A stretch of DNA of 64,000 bases from Winogradskyella eckloniae (GTDB taxonomy: Bacteria; Bacteroidota; Bacteroidia; Flavobacteriales; Flavobacteriaceae), in contig NZ_JABRWP010000002.1 in NCBI RefSeq assembly GCF_013249045.1, positions 62,001 through 126,000 of the forward strand, read 5' to 3'. Below, piece after piece: positions 17,920 through 29,200 of the stretch (positions are counted from its first letter, which is position 1; each line of letters begins with the position of its first letter). The notes under the pieces are model-generated. The model was not told the DNA's origin and ran no database searches. It worked only from the letters and a program-made list of their open reading frames with translations. The position numbers and the translations under genes are program-made.

Positions 17920-19278
17920 ATGGCTAAAGTAAAAACAACTTTTTTTTGTCAAAATTGTGGTAGTCAATATGCCAAATGGCAAGGGCAATGCACGTCTTGT
18001 AAGGAATGGAATACCATTGCTGAAGAAGTGATTCAGAAACCCGAAAAAAGCGATTGGAAAACGCCAACATCTATTTCAAAACGAGCTTCTAAACCATTAT
18101 TAATTAATGAAATTGATACGTCTCAAGAAGCGCGTTTAGATATGCAAGATGGCGAATTTAATCGTGTGCTTGGTGGCGGCATGGTTAATGGATCGTTGAC
18201 CTTATTAGGCGGTGAGCCAGGTATAGGTAAAAGTACGCTCTTACTTCAAATCGCCTTAAAATTACAATACAAAACACTATATGTTTCTGGCGAAGAAAGC
18301 CAAAAACAAATAAAAATGCGTGCAGAACGTATTAATCCTAACAGCAATAATTGTTACATCCTTACAGAGACTAAAACTCAAAATATCTTTAAACAGATTG
18401 AAGCTTTAGAGCCAGATATTGTGGTGATAGACTCAATTCAAACCTTGCATAGCGACTATATAGAATCTTCTGCAGGAAGTATTTCTCAAATTAAAGAATG
18501 TACAACAGAACTTATAAAATTTGCTAAAGAAACATCTACACCAGTTTTATTAATTGGTCATATTACAAAAGATGGACATATTGCAGGTCCAAAAATTTTA
18601 GAGCATATGGTAGATACGGTTTTACAATTTGAAGGCGACCGAAACCATGTATTTAGAATTTTAAGAGCCAATAAAAACCGTTTTGGTTCTACTAACGAAC
18701 TTGGTATTTACGAAATGCAAGGGTCAGGGTTACGCGAGGTTTCTAATCCATCTGAGATATTAATTTCTGAAAAAGATGGCGAGCTTTCTGGCAATGCCGT
18801 TGCAGCAACGTTAGAAGGATTGCGACCATTAATGATTGAAGTACAAGCATTAGTAAGTACAGCAGTTTACGGTACACCACAGCGTTCTGCCACAGGATTT
18901 AATGCCAAACGTTTAAATATGTTATTAGCGGTTTTAGAGAAGCGTGCAGGATTTCGTTTGGGAGCAAAAGATGTTTTTTTAAATATAACAGGAGGCATCA
19001 CAGTTGACGATCCTGCGATAGATTTAGCGGTTGTTGCAGCTATTTTGTCTTCTAATGAAGATGTCGCTTTAGAAAGTGATTATTGTTTTGCTGCAGAAGT
19101 CGGTTTGTCTGGAGAAATTAGACCAGTACAACGTGTTGAGCAACGCATTTTGGAAGCCGAAAAATTAGGCTTTTCGACCATTTTCGTCTCTAAATACAAC
19201 AAAATTGCTCTAAAGGATACGGTTATTAAGATTCAATTGATATCTAAGATTGAAGACTTGGTAGGATTTCTGGTTTAA
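17920..19278 (+). CDS. radA: DNA repair protein RadA (Sms)
   Basis: A 452-residue ATPase that helps branch migration and processing of recombination intermediates. It has a C4 zinc finger (FFCQNCG...CTSCKEW, about residues 8-27), a RecA-like core with the Walker A motif GGEPGIGKSTLL (about 92-103), the RadA-specific KNRFG motif, and a Lon-protease-like C-terminal domain. I chose the ATG at 17920 because it lies just before the zinc finger; the longer TTG frame (17896) adds eight atypical residues. It follows a 267-base gap after the hydrolase pair, so it may have its own promoter. Confidence 0.97.
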   Translation: MAKVKTTFFCQNCGSQYAKWQGQCTSCKEWNTIAEEVIQKPEKSDWKTPTSISKRASKPLLINEIDTSQEARLDMQDGEFNRVLGGGMVNGSLTLLGGEPGIGKSTLLLQIALKLQYKTLYVSGEESQKQIKMRAERINPNSNNCYILTETKTQNIFKQIEALEPDIVVIDSIQTLHSDYIESSAGSISQIKECTTELIKFAKETSTPVLLIGHITKDGHIAGPKILEHMVDTVLQFEGDRNHVFRILRANKNRFGSTNELGIYEMQGSGLREVSNPSEILISEKDGELSGNAVAATLEGLRPLMIEVQALVSTAVYGTPQRSATGFNAKRLNMLLAVLEKRAGFRLGAKDVFLNITGGITVDDPAIDLAVVAAILSSNEDVALESDYCFAAEVGLSGEIRPVQRVEQRILEAEKLGFSTIFVSKYNKIALKDTVIKIQLISKIEDLVGFLV

Positions 19279-19427
19279 AAATTCCTCTGAAAGCAAGAGT
19301 CTCAATAATGGGAATTAACTTGGTATTTTAATTTTTTTATGGTTTGTACATAGTTTGAGTATACAAAACAAACCTTGTCTAAACGTTTTTGGTTAGATGT
19401 TTGATACAATACCTCTAAAATTAAAAC

Positions 19428-20108
19428 ATGAAACGATTAGTGCTTATTTGTATTTTAATGTGTTTTTTTTCGTGTAATGAAAAGGAAGAGCAATTAGAAA
19501 AAGAATTACATAAGTTAACGATTCAAAACCATTCACTTCAGTCAAAGGTTGATTCTTTAGAGAACATACCAGCTATAAAATTTGAATCATTATTACAAAA
19601 AGATGTCTTAGCAGATTCTTTAAGAAAAAGTCATATAAATGATTTTATTCCAAATTATAGACTGAATAAAATAAGGACCCAAGACTCAGTTTTAATAGAA
19701 AAATATATTGAATTCGCAAAAAATAATAAGCAATCGTATTTGTCTACTTATGCGCTTGATAGAGTTCAAGATATTAAAATAAAAAGAAAGCAAATTAAGA
19801 TTAATGATATTGTTGGCTCATGGCAATGGGAAGGAGTTACCAATCTTATGAATCCTTTAAAAGGGACAAAAAATGAGCATATTGTATTTAATACAAACCA
19901 AACGGTAACGTTTTACAGAAATAATAAACGGGTTTCAGAAGAAACATTTGAAATTGAATATCCAACCCGTTTTCCTACTAGAAATTATATAAGGTTTTCT
20001 AAACGCGGAATATATGCTATTGCACTAAAGAAAAATGGAATACTAACGTTAACGAAAGGTGTAGGAATCTGTATGGACTGTGGAACACATATTTATAGAA
20101 AACAATAA
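19428..20108 (+). CDS. lipoprotein of unknown function with coiled coil
   Basis: A 226-residue protein with a lipobox (CFFSC, Cys16). Residues about 20-50 form a heptad-rich coiled coil. A C-terminal part (about 130-226) begins IVGSWQWEGV and has alternating strands like a small lipocalin-type barrel, with CMDCG near the end. I do not recognise a named family. It stands alone between radA and a large secreted protein. Its last 22 bases (20089-20110) recur exactly at 26163-26184, where a remnant of what may be a related gene lies. Confidence 0.65.
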   Translation: MKRLVLICILMCFFSCNEKEEQLEKELHKLTIQNHSLQSKVDSLENIPAIKFESLLQKDVLADSLRKSHINDFIPNYRLNKIRTQDSVLIEKYIEFAKNNKQSYLSTYALDRVQDIKIKRKQIKINDIVGSWQWEGVTNLMNPLKGTKNEHIVFNTNQTVTFYRNNKRVSEETFEIEYPTRFPTRNYIRFSKRGIYAIALKKNGILTLTKGVGICMDCGTHIYRKQ

Positions 20109-20428
20109 ATATTTATTAATACTTTGATTAAAAGTACATATTCAAAATAGAATTAATAGTATATACGAGTTAATATACCTGTAGTAATTGGAAGTCAAAT
20201 ATTGTAAGGCATTATTAAATTCTGCGTCTAAGATAATATACAATAATTGAAATATTGAGAATAGGATTCAATAAAAACATTTATTTTGTAAGTTTTATGC
20301 TACAAAAATGTATTATATCGAAAAAAATTAATGTTTTATCGATGACAATAAGAATAATATTTTTATAATTGTAATTAAAACACTGATGACTGCCCCTCAA
20401 GTCTATCTTAAATTTATGCTATTAATTT
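20109..20428. other. intergenic region before the large surface protein gene
   Basis: This 320-base, very AT-rich gap has no supported gene. TTTTGTA (20284-20290) and TACAAAA (20301-20307) form an inverted repeat with a 10-base spacer. I found no clean TAnnTTTG promoter. Confidence 0.5.
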
Positions 20429-23400
20429 ATGAAAACTTTTGCTATTTCTGTGTACAGAAACGCCATATTGTTTCTAGTCGCCTTGTTTTTTACTTCGCAT
20501 ATATGCGCTCAGTATTGTACACCAACCAATATTAATAATTATAATATTTATTATATTTCAGAGGTATCATTTGGTACAATGAATAATAGTAGTAATGGCG
20601 CTACTGGAAACTATGTAGATTATTCTAATACATCTACAATAAACGTTAACGCAGGCGAAACTCTTACAGGTTCAGTTAAGGTTGTATTAAATGGGTGGAA
20701 TACGAGTACCCATACACTTGCGTTGTGGGCCAATTTTAATTCTAATGATGATGAAGATTTTGAAGATAGTGGAGAGGAATTTATTTTAACCTTTCAAGAT
20801 TTTAATAATACAGGAGGAACAAAAGTAGTCGAAGTACCGGTAAGTATTGCTATACCTGCAAGTGCTCAAAATGGTATTTCGCGTTTAAGGATAGGATTAA
20901 GAGATGGTTCAGAATCTGGCTATAACTCTTGTAATTATAATTATAAAGCAGGAGAAGTAGAAGATTATAATTTAGATATTAGTTCTGGAAATAGTGGAGG
21001 TGGTTCATCGGGTTCTTCAGAGCCACAGTTTTGTGATATAGATAATATAGGTTCTTATAATACGCTGTATATTTCTAATGTAGATATAGGTTCTATTAAT
21101 AATAGTACAGCGGGAGTAACAGGGGATTTTACGGACTATTCTTCAAGTATACCTTCGGAAGATATTTTTATAGGAGAAACATTTACAGGTACCGTTAGTG
21201 TTACTTTAAATGGATGGAATACTAATACTAATACAGTTGCAATATGGCTAAATTTAAATGAAAATTCAGATGATGATTTTGAAGATGCAGGAGAACAATT
21301 TTTATTTACGTTTCAAGATAATAATAATTCGGGAGGTACTAAAGTAGTCGATGTGCCCATTAATATTTTTGTACCTAATAGTACAGATGAGGCTGTTTCG
21401 ATTTTACGAGTTGCAGTAAGAGGCGGAGCAAATACTAGTTTTACTTCTTGTGATTTTGACTATACAAATGGAGAAGTAGAGGATTATTTAATAAAATTTG
21501 GTACTAGTACGCCAGAACAAAATATTGCATTATATGGAAATTCTCAATCTATCGTTAATGGTTCTTCTACCACCACTGAGGCTAATTCAACAAATTTTGG
21601 CGTTGAAGATATAAGCTCTGGTGTTAGCTCTCACATCTTTGAGATTAAAAATAATGGAAATTTAGACTTAACTTTAACTTCTCCTTATATAAGTATATCA
21701 GGAGATTCAGAATTTACAATAATTAATTATCCTAATACGTCAAATTTAGTATTGTCACCAGGAGAGTCAACAACATTTACTATTGGTTTTAATCCTACTT
21801 CAGAAAATAGTTTTGCTGCTACTTTAAATGTTTATTCAGATGACCCAGATGATGCCGTTTTTACATTTTTAATTGAAGGAGAAGGTGCACAATTGTATAA
21901 TGATACAGATGGAGATGGTATTGCGGATATTTATGATTTAGATGATGATAATGATGGTTTATCAGATGCGTACGAAGCTTCTTTATGCAATTCGAGATCA
22001 GTCGCAAATCAAACGTATGTTTATTTTTTAAATGAAACTTTTGGTACAGGTACAAGTAGAACAGAAATAAATGGTCAGTATGTTGGGGCAACAACGGATT
22101 ATTGTTTTGAAGACGGTTCAGGGGCTAATTGTCCTGATCCAAGTAATTATCACAATCCAAGTGTTAATGATGGAGATTATACAGTATCTTATACTATACA
22201 CAATAATAATGGTAACAATAATGATGATCTTGCAATATGGGCAGAGAGCGATTGGTCTACAGGAAAAGACCATACGCCTGGTGATGTAAACGGAAGAATG
22301 GCCGTTTTTAATGCAAATGAAGATCCGAGTGTTTTTTATAGTCAAGAAATAATTGGTGCAACACCAAATGTAGATATTGAATTTGGTTTCTATGTTGTTA
22401 ATTTAGATAAAACGGAAAGAATAAATCCGAAAATCCGTATTACTGTTTACGATCCTAATGGTAATGTTATTTCTAGTGGACTTTCTGATGAAGTTCCGCC
22501 TTCTGATGGTAATTTAGAAGGAGATTGGTACCTTATAGATCTAACAGCTTTTCAAACTTCATTTACAGATTTCACTATAGAACTCCGAAATGAAAATATA
22601 GGAGGATTGGGTAATGATTTGGCTATAGATGATATTTATGTTAGACAATTGCTTTGCGATTTAGATGGTGATGGTGTTGCAGATATACTAGATTTAGATA
22701 ATGATAATGATGGTATCCCAAATGTAGTAGAACTAGGTTTAGTTGATGATAATAAAGATGGTACAGTATATGGTGACAGCACCAATACTTGGGTGGATCT
22801 AAATGAAAATGGAATGCATGATTCTTATGAAAATATAACTCCTTTAGATTCAGATGGAGACGGTACACCAGATTTTATTGATTTGGATAGTGATAATGAT
22901 GGTGTTTTTGATAGCGTAGAGTATGATGGTTTAGGAGATATAGATGTTAATGGAGATGGTCTTGGCGATGGTTCAGATTATCAAGATACAATTGCTAATG
23001 TTCTCAATGATGATCAAGATGGTGATGGTATTCTCCCTTTGATTGATGGTAATGATGATGACGATGATCACGAAACTAATGCTGATCATGGAACTTTAGG
23101 TTATAACGATCCTGTTGATACGGACGGAGATGGTGTGCCTGATTATATTGATATTGACAGTGATGACTCCAGTAATGATGTGTCTAATGGAAGTGATATA
23201 GAAAGTGTTTTAATATTTTCTAATTATGATAGTGATAATGATGGAGTAATAGATGGTACAAACGATTCCGATGGAGATGGGATTTTAGATGCTTTTGATT
23301 CAGATACTAATTTATTTGGATCACCAAGAGATTTTAATGATTCGTTCAGCTTGTATTTTGATGGGAGAAATGACTATGTTGAAGAGGCTACAAATATTAT

Positions 23401-25921
23401 ACATGGCTTAAATAAAGTCACTCAAATGGCATGGGTAAAGTTAGATTCAGACTATAATTCAGTTGGAGCTATTACTGGTCAAACGCATTTTTGGCTTTAT
23501 ATTGATAATAACAGAAGGTTACAAGTTGAAATTAATGGAAATACTTTTAATGTTGGTTCTGCAAATGCTATAAATTTAAACGAATGGTCGCATATTGCAG
23601 CGGTTTATGACGGCCTTGCGTCAGATAAAAATCTGAATGTATATATAAATGGATTACATGTTTTTAGTTCTAATTCTGTAACTGGAAATATTATTAATGA
23701 AGTGAATAATGTGACCTATAGAATAGGTAGAAAACCTTTTGATACTGGAAATCAAAGCTATTTTAAAGGAGAAATTGATGAAGTAAGAGTGTTTAACACT
23801 AATCTTACCGAAGAAGAAATTCAACGTATTGTTTATCAGGAATTGGATGAAAATGAAAATTTTAATAAGGGAAAAATAATACCAAAAGAGATATCAAATA
23901 ATTCTATTGGTAATAACTTGTTGAGATATTATAAAATGGATACGTTTAAGGATGATATAACAGATGATAAAGTAACTTTTGTTATTGAAAAAGGGACTGG
24001 AGCTAAATTATACAATATAAAACAAATCTTTCTTCAAACTGCGCCACTTCCTTATAGAACGATAAGCGATGGAGATTGGACATTAAGTGATGTGTGGCAA
24101 TTTGGTAATGTTTGGGATATTGAAAACGTTACAGACTTAAAGCCTTGGAGCATTGTAGAAATAGGTAACAACATTAACTTAGAAGAGTCAATTAGTAATA
24201 TAGGATTAATCATACAGTCTAATGCAAATCTAAATATTGAAGCAAATCAATTGGTTAATAATACTTGGTACTTAGAGTTAAATGGCACTTTAGATTTACA
24301 AGGAGAATCACAACTAATTCAAACCGATGAAAGTGATTTGGTAACCTCTGTAACAGGTAGAATTAAACGTAGACAAGAAGGGAATTCTAGTGTTTATTGG
24401 TATAACTATTGGTCTTCGCCTGTTGGTGAATTAAGGGCTACGACGTTAATAGATGATAATAAAAACAACAACAACACAAATAATACTGATTTTAAGTTAG
24501 AAATGTTAAAAGATCAAAATGAAGCAGATGTTTTATTTACGAATCAATATCATGAAACAGGAAAGATTAGTAGATATTGGTTGTATACTTATAAAAACGG
24601 AATATCATATTACGATTACGAGTCTATTGATGAAACAACAACTTTGGAATCTGGAGTGGGTTATACGCAAAAAGGAACAGGAACAACAGAGACTAATCAG
24701 CAATATTTGTTTGAAGGTAAACCTAATAATGGCACCATTCTAGTTAATGTTACAGATGTTGGAGGGAATGGTTCTGTACCTTCGGTTTCTAAAACAGACT
24801 TTCTATTAGGTAATCCGTACCCTTCAGCTATTGATATCCATCAATTTATAGATGATAACGTTGGTGTTATAGATGGTACTCTTCAGTTATGGCAACAATG
24901 GAGTGGGAATTCTCATGTTTTAGATGAATATAATGGAGGTTATGCTCAAGTGAATAAAACAGGATCAACAAGGGCGTACCAATTTGTAGGTATTACTGGA
25001 GACACTAACGGTGAGCAAAATGGCACAAAAACACCTACTAGATATTTGCCAGTAGGACAAGGTTTTATTGTGGAGATTTTGAATAGTGGAAACGTAACTT
25101 TTAAAAATAGCCAAAGAGTATTTATTAAAGAAGAAGATGCTAATAATTCCTATAATAATGGTAGTGTTTTCTTTAGAGGAGTAAGTCCAAGTGAAGAGAA
25201 TACAGCCAAAAATGCTAATGGCGAAGAAAGTTTAATGCAAAAAATTAGAATAGAGTTTAATTCTATAAATGGACCTTCTGTAAAAAGAGAATTGCTTTTA
25301 GGCTTTAGCACAGAAACTTCAGATGACTATGATTATGGTTATGAGGCAAAAAATGTTAGTAATAATGAGGATGATTTAAATTTAATTTTAAATGATGAAT
25401 TAATGACGATACAGGCATATGGTCCAATTACAGATGATAAGATAGTGCCTTTGAGTTTAAGGGCTTCCGGAGACTATAATTACGCTATTCAGATAACTGA
25501 GACTGAAAACCTTTCTGATGAACAACAAGTGTTTTTAAAGGATAATTTAACTGGTGAATATTTTGATTTAAAAAATGGATTACCATATGAGTTTTCTTCT
25601 GAAGTTGGCAATTTTAATAATAGGTTAGAACTCGTTTTTAAAAATGAATCAGAGACATTATCACAACTTGAAGAAACAATTTCGTCATTACAATTTTATT
25701 ATGCTTTTAATAGAAATAAAGTAGTAATCCTAAATCCAAATAATGTTGACGTAAATAGTATAGAAGTCTATAACATAATGGGTCAATTAATCTATCAAAC
25801 GAATAATATTTATCCAGGTGGTTATAATGAATATACATTGCCAGAAATTAGTGAAGGCGCATATGTAGTGAAAATTAAAACCAGAAATAGCAGTCTTTCG
25901 AAAAAAATAGTTATTAAATAA
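20429..25921 (+). CDS. large multidomain surface protein with type IX sorting domain
   Basis: A 1830-residue protein. In order: a signal peptide (to about 27, ending ICAQ); two GEVED domains (about 28-182 and 198-353, both ending GEVEDY); an Ig-like choice-of-anchor-D segment (about 365-485); aspartate-rich thrombospondin-type-3 calcium repeats (DxDGDG, about 490-520 and 740-965), interrupted by a beta domain at 525-740; a LamG/concanavalin-like domain (about 970-1140); a long beta region; and a C-terminal type IX secretion sorting domain (about 1753-1830, ending SLSKKIVIK). It would be exported by the type IX system and attached to the surface, where the calcium-binding and lectin-like parts suggest adhesion. 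The gldD and gldE genes of this window belong to the gliding machinery tied to that secretion system. Confidence 0.88.
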   Translation: MKTFAISVYRNAILFLVALFFTSHICAQYCTPTNINNYNIYYISEVSFGTMNNSSNGATGNYVDYSNTSTINVNAGETLTGSVKVVLNGWNTSTHTLALWANFNSNDDEDFEDSGEEFILTFQDFNNTGGTKVVEVPVSIAIPASAQNGISRLRIGLRDGSESGYNSCNYNYKAGEVEDYNLDISSGNSGGGSSGSSEPQFCDIDNIGSYNTLYISNVDIGSINNSTAGVTGDFTDYSSSIPSEDIFIGETFTGTVSVTLNGWNTNTNTVAIWLNLNENSDDDFEDAGEQFLFTFQDNNNSGGTKVVDVPINIFVPNSTDEAVSILRVAVRGGANTSFTSCDFDYTNGEVEDYLIKFGTSTPEQNIALYGNSQSIVNGSSTTTEANSTNFGVEDISSGVSSHIFEIKNNGNLDLTLTSPYISISGDSEFTIINYPNTSNLVLSPGESTTFTIGFNPTSENSFAATLNVYSDDPDDAVFTFLIEGEGAQLYNDTDGDGIADIYDLDDDNDGLSDAYEASLCNSRSVANQTYVYFLNETFGTGTSRTEINGQYVGATTDYCFEDGSGANCPDPSNYHNPSVNDGDYTVSYTIHNNNGNNNDDLAIWAESDWSTGKDHTPGDVNGRMAVFNANEDPSVFYSQEIIGATPNVDIEFGFYVVNLDKTERINPKIRITVYDPNGNVISSGLSDEVPPSDGNLEGDWYLIDLTAFQTSFTDFTIELRNENIGGLGNDLAIDDIYVRQLLCDLDGDGVADILDLDNDNDGIPNVVELGLVDDNKDGTVYGDSTNTWVDLNENGMHDSYENITPLDSDGDGTPDFIDLDSDNDGVFDSVEYDGLGDIDVNGDGLGDGSDYQDTIANVLNDDQDGDGILPLIDGNDDDDDHETNADHGTLGYNDPVDTDGDGVPDYIDIDSDDSSNDVSNGSDIESVLIFSNYDSDNDGVIDGTNDSDGDGILDAFDSDTNLFGSPRDFNDSFSLYFDGRNDYVEEATNIIHGLNKVTQMAWVKLDSDYNSVGAITGQTHFWLYIDNNRRLQVEINGNTFNVGSANAINLNEWSHIAAVYDGLASDKNLNVYINGLHVFSSNSVTGNIINEVNNVTYRIGRKPFDTGNQSYFKGEIDEVRVFNTNLTEEEIQRIVYQELDENENFNKGKIIPKEISNNSIGNNLLRYYKMDTFKDDITDDKVTFVIEKGTGAKLYNIKQIFLQTAPLPYRTISDGDWTLSDVWQFGNVWDIENVTDLKPWSIVEIGNNINLEESISNIGLIIQSNANLNIEANQLVNNTWYLELNGTLDLQGESQLIQTDESDLVTSVTGRIKRRQEGNSSVYWYNYWSSPVGELRATTLIDDNKNNNNTNNTDFKLEMLKDQNEADVLFTNQYHETGKISRYWLYTYKNGISYYDYESIDETTTLESGVGYTQKGTGTTETNQQYLFEGKPNNGTILVNVTDVGGNGSVPSVSKTDFLLGNPYPSAIDIHQFIDDNVGVIDGTLQLWQQWSGNSHVLDEYNGGYAQVNKTGSTRAYQFVGITGDTNGEQNGTKTPTRYLPVGQGFIVEILNSGNVTFKNSQRVFIKEEDANNSYNNGSVFFRGVSPSEENTAKNANGEESLMQKIRIEFNSINGPSVKRELLLGFSTETSDDYDYGYEAKNVSNNEDDLNLILNDELMTIQAYGPITDDKIVPLSLRASGDYNYAIQITETENLSDEQQVFLKDNLTGEYFDLKNGLPYEFSSEVGNFNNRLELVFKNESETLSQLEETISSLQFYYAFNRNKVVILNPNNVDVNSIEVYNIMGQLIYQTNNIYPGGYNEYTLPEISEGAYVVKIKTRNSSLSKKIVIK

Positions 25922-25923
25922 AT

Positions 25924-25959
25924 ACAAAAGGTCTTAAATCTAAAATTAAGGCCTTTTGT
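25924..25959. terminator. intrinsic terminator after the large surface protein
   Basis: ACAAAAGGTCTTAA (25924-25937) pairs with TTAAGGCCTTTTGT (25946-25959), with one T-G wobble and an 8-base loop, directly after the stop codon. Confidence 0.85.
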
Positions 25960-26089
25960 GTTTTATATAATTAGATGATATATAAATGAAGTCTGGTACT
26001 GCAACAAGAACGAAAAAAACAAAAGAACTGAAAAATTGAATACTTAATAAATCGTGGTATTGATGATTTAATTTGTCTCTACATTTTGT

Positions 26090-26182
26090 ATGTTGTATAA
26101 GTCTTTAAAATCAATAAAAACGGGGAATCGTTGGGCTAATAATTGTATTTATGAAGTAACAAATATTTATAGAAAACAATAA
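26090..26182 (+). pseudogene. possible 3-prime remnant of a small-protein or lipoprotein gene
   Basis: A 30-codon frame ends in CIYEVTNIYRKQ, much like the C-terminus THIYRKQ of the lipoprotein at 19428-20108, and 22 bases at its end are identical to the end of that gene. The peptide has unusual protein-like features for intergenic DNA (GNRWANNC). Upstream in the same frame are several stops. It is probably the tail of a gene lost by deletion or recombination. Confidence 0.5.
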
Positions 26183-26232
26183 ATGTCTTTTCAAAATTCA
26201 TTATTTTCGCACCTCGAAAAGAAAACAGAATA

Positions 26233-29200
26233 ATGAGTACAAAGTTCCCTGAATATAAAGGACTTAACTTGCCAAAGGTTGCAGAAGACATCGGTAACTA
26301 TTGGGAAGCTAATAATATCTTCGATAAAAGTGTAACTACAAAAGAAGGAAAACCACCTTTCGTTTTTTTTGAAGGACCACCTTCTGCAAACGGATTACCT
26401 GGTGTACACCACGTTTTAGCACGTGCTATTAAAGATATTTTTCCACGTTACAAAACCATGAAAGGTTTTCAGGTGAAACGTAAAGCCGGTTGGGATACAC
26501 ATGGTTTACCAGTAGAACTTGGTGTAGAAAAAGAACTTGGTATTACCAAAGAAGATATTGGTAAAAAAATCACTGTAGAAGAATATAACGAAACTTGTAA
26601 AAAAGCCGTGATGCGTTACACTGATATTTGGAATGACCTTACCCAAAAAATGGGATATTGGGTAGATATGGACGATCCATATATTACTTACAAATCTAAA
26701 TATATGGAATCTGTTTGGTGGTTACTAAAACAGATTTACGAAAAAGATTTAATCTACAAAGGTTACACTATTCAGCCCTATTCGCCAAAAGCAGGTACAG
26801 GTTTAAGTTCGCATGAGCTCAACCAGCCAGGAACATACCAAGATGTAACAGACACAACGGTTGTGGCGCAGTTTAAAGCCAATGCAGAATCGTTGCCGGA
26901 TTTTCTTCAGAATGAAGGCGATATTTTCTTTTTAGCTTGGACCACAACACCTTGGACCTTACCAAGTAATACTGCTTTAACAGTTGGGCCTAAGATTGAA
27001 TATGTTTTAGTAGAAACTTATAATCAGTACACTTTTAAACCTATGAATGTGGTGTTGGCTAAAAATTTAGTCAACAAACAATTCGATGGAAAATATAAAC
27101 GTGTTGAAACCAAACCAGAATTAATCGAATACAAAGAAGGCGATAAAAAGATTCCTTACTTCGTCGTTAAAGATTTTGTTGGAAAAGATTTGGTGGGTAT
27201 CACTTATGAACAATTATTACCATACACTTTACCAAACGACAACCCAGAAAACGCCTTTAGAGTGATTTCTGGAGATTTCGTAACGGTTGAGGACGGAACA
27301 GGTATTGTACACACTGCACCAACCTTTGGAGCAGATGATGCTATGGTAGCTAAGCAAGCTACACCAGAAGTGCCACCAATGTTGGTAAAAGATGAGAATG
27401 GAAATTTAGTACCTCTAGTTGATTTACAAGGGAAATTCAGACCAGAATTAGGCGAATTTGCTGGTAAATATGTGAAGAACGAATATTACGACGATGGTGA
27501 AGCGCCAGAACGTTCTATAGACGTTGAGCTTGCTATTAAATTAAAAACAGAAAACAAAGCCTTTAAGGTTGAAAAATATAAGCACAGTTACCCAAATTGT
27601 TGGCGAACAGACAAACCAATTCTATATTACCCATTAGATTCGTGGTTTATTAAAATCACAGATGTAAAAGGGAGAATGCACGAGCTAAATACCACGATTA
27701 ACTGGAAACCTAAATCAACAGGTGAAGGACGTTTTGGTAATTGGTTAGCAAATGCAAACGACTGGAATTTATCACGTTCGCGTTTCTGGGGAATTCCATT
27801 ACCAATCTGGAGAACCGAAGACGGAAAAGAGCAATTATGTATAGGTTCTGTTGCCGAATTAAAAGAAGAAATAGCTAAATCTGTTGAAGCAGGCGTCATG
27901 TCTGAAGATATTTTTGCCGACTTTGAAGTGGGTAACATGTCTGAAGAAAACTACGAAACTATTGATTTACATAAAAATGTGGTAGATAAAATCGTATTAG
28001 TTTCAGCATCAGGTAAGCCAATGAAACGCGAAAGCGATTTAATAGATGTTTGGTTCGATTCTGGCTCTATGCCTTACGCACAATGGCATTATCCATTTGA
28101 AAACAAAAATTTTATAGATAACAACGAAGCATTTCCAGCAGATTTTATTGCAGAAGGTGTAGACCAAACACGTGGTTGGTTCTATACGCTTCATGCTATC
28201 GGAACTATGGTTTTCGATTCTGTGGCTTACAAAAATGTGGTTTCAAACGGCTTAGTTTTAGATAAGAATGGACAGAAAATGTCTAAACGTTTAGGTAATG
28301 CTGTTGACCCTTTTGAAACCTTATCTAAATACGGCGCAGATGCCACACGTTGGTACATGATTAGTAATGCCAACCCTTGGGATAACTTAAAATTTGATAG
28401 CGAAGGCATTGCTGAGGTAAGCAGAAAATTCTTCGGAACTTTATATAACACCTATTCATTCTTTACGCTGTATACTAATATTGATGGTTTTAATTACGGT
28501 GAAGCAGATGTTGCTTTAGAAGAACGACCAGAAATAGACCGTTGGATTTTGTCTGAATTAAACACTTTAATTCAGAAAGTAGATGACTATTATGCACAAT
28601 ACGAACCAACAAAAGCTGCGAGAGCAATTTCAGACTTTACCCAAGATTATTTGAGTAACTGGTATGTACGTTTAAGCAGAAGACGTTTCTGGAAAGGCGA
28701 TTACCAAGCTGATAAAATTTCGGCATACCAAACGCTTTATACCTGTATGGAAACCATCGCAAAGTTAGGCGCACCAATAGCACCTTTCTTTATGGACCGT
28801 TTGTATTTAGATTTAAATGCAGTGACTAAAAAAGAAACGTTTGAGAGTGTGCATTTAGCCGATTTTCCTGTGCCTAATACTACGTTAATTGATAAGGTGT
28901 TAGAGCGTAAAATGGAAAGTGCACAAACCATTTGTTCATTGGTACTATCGTTAAGAGCTAAGGAGAAGATTAAAGTACGTCAGCCGTTACAGAAAATTAT
29001 GATTCCTGTTGATAGTCAACAACAAAAGGAAGAAATTGAAGCGGTTTCAGATTTAATAAAGCATGAGGTTAATATTAAAGATATAGAACTTTTAGAAGAC
29101 GCTTCAGACATCTTAGTGAAACAAATAAAACCAAATTTTAAAGCCTTAGGCCCTAAGTTTGGTAAGGATATGAAGCTGATTGCTAGTGCAATAAGTGCTT

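Noticed and set aside
21861-22868. several antisense open frames opposite the giant surface protein, rich in His, Tyr and Leu
   Set aside because: They are the complement of Asp/Gly/Asn-rich calcium repeats (GAT runs read as ATC). No start context or family.
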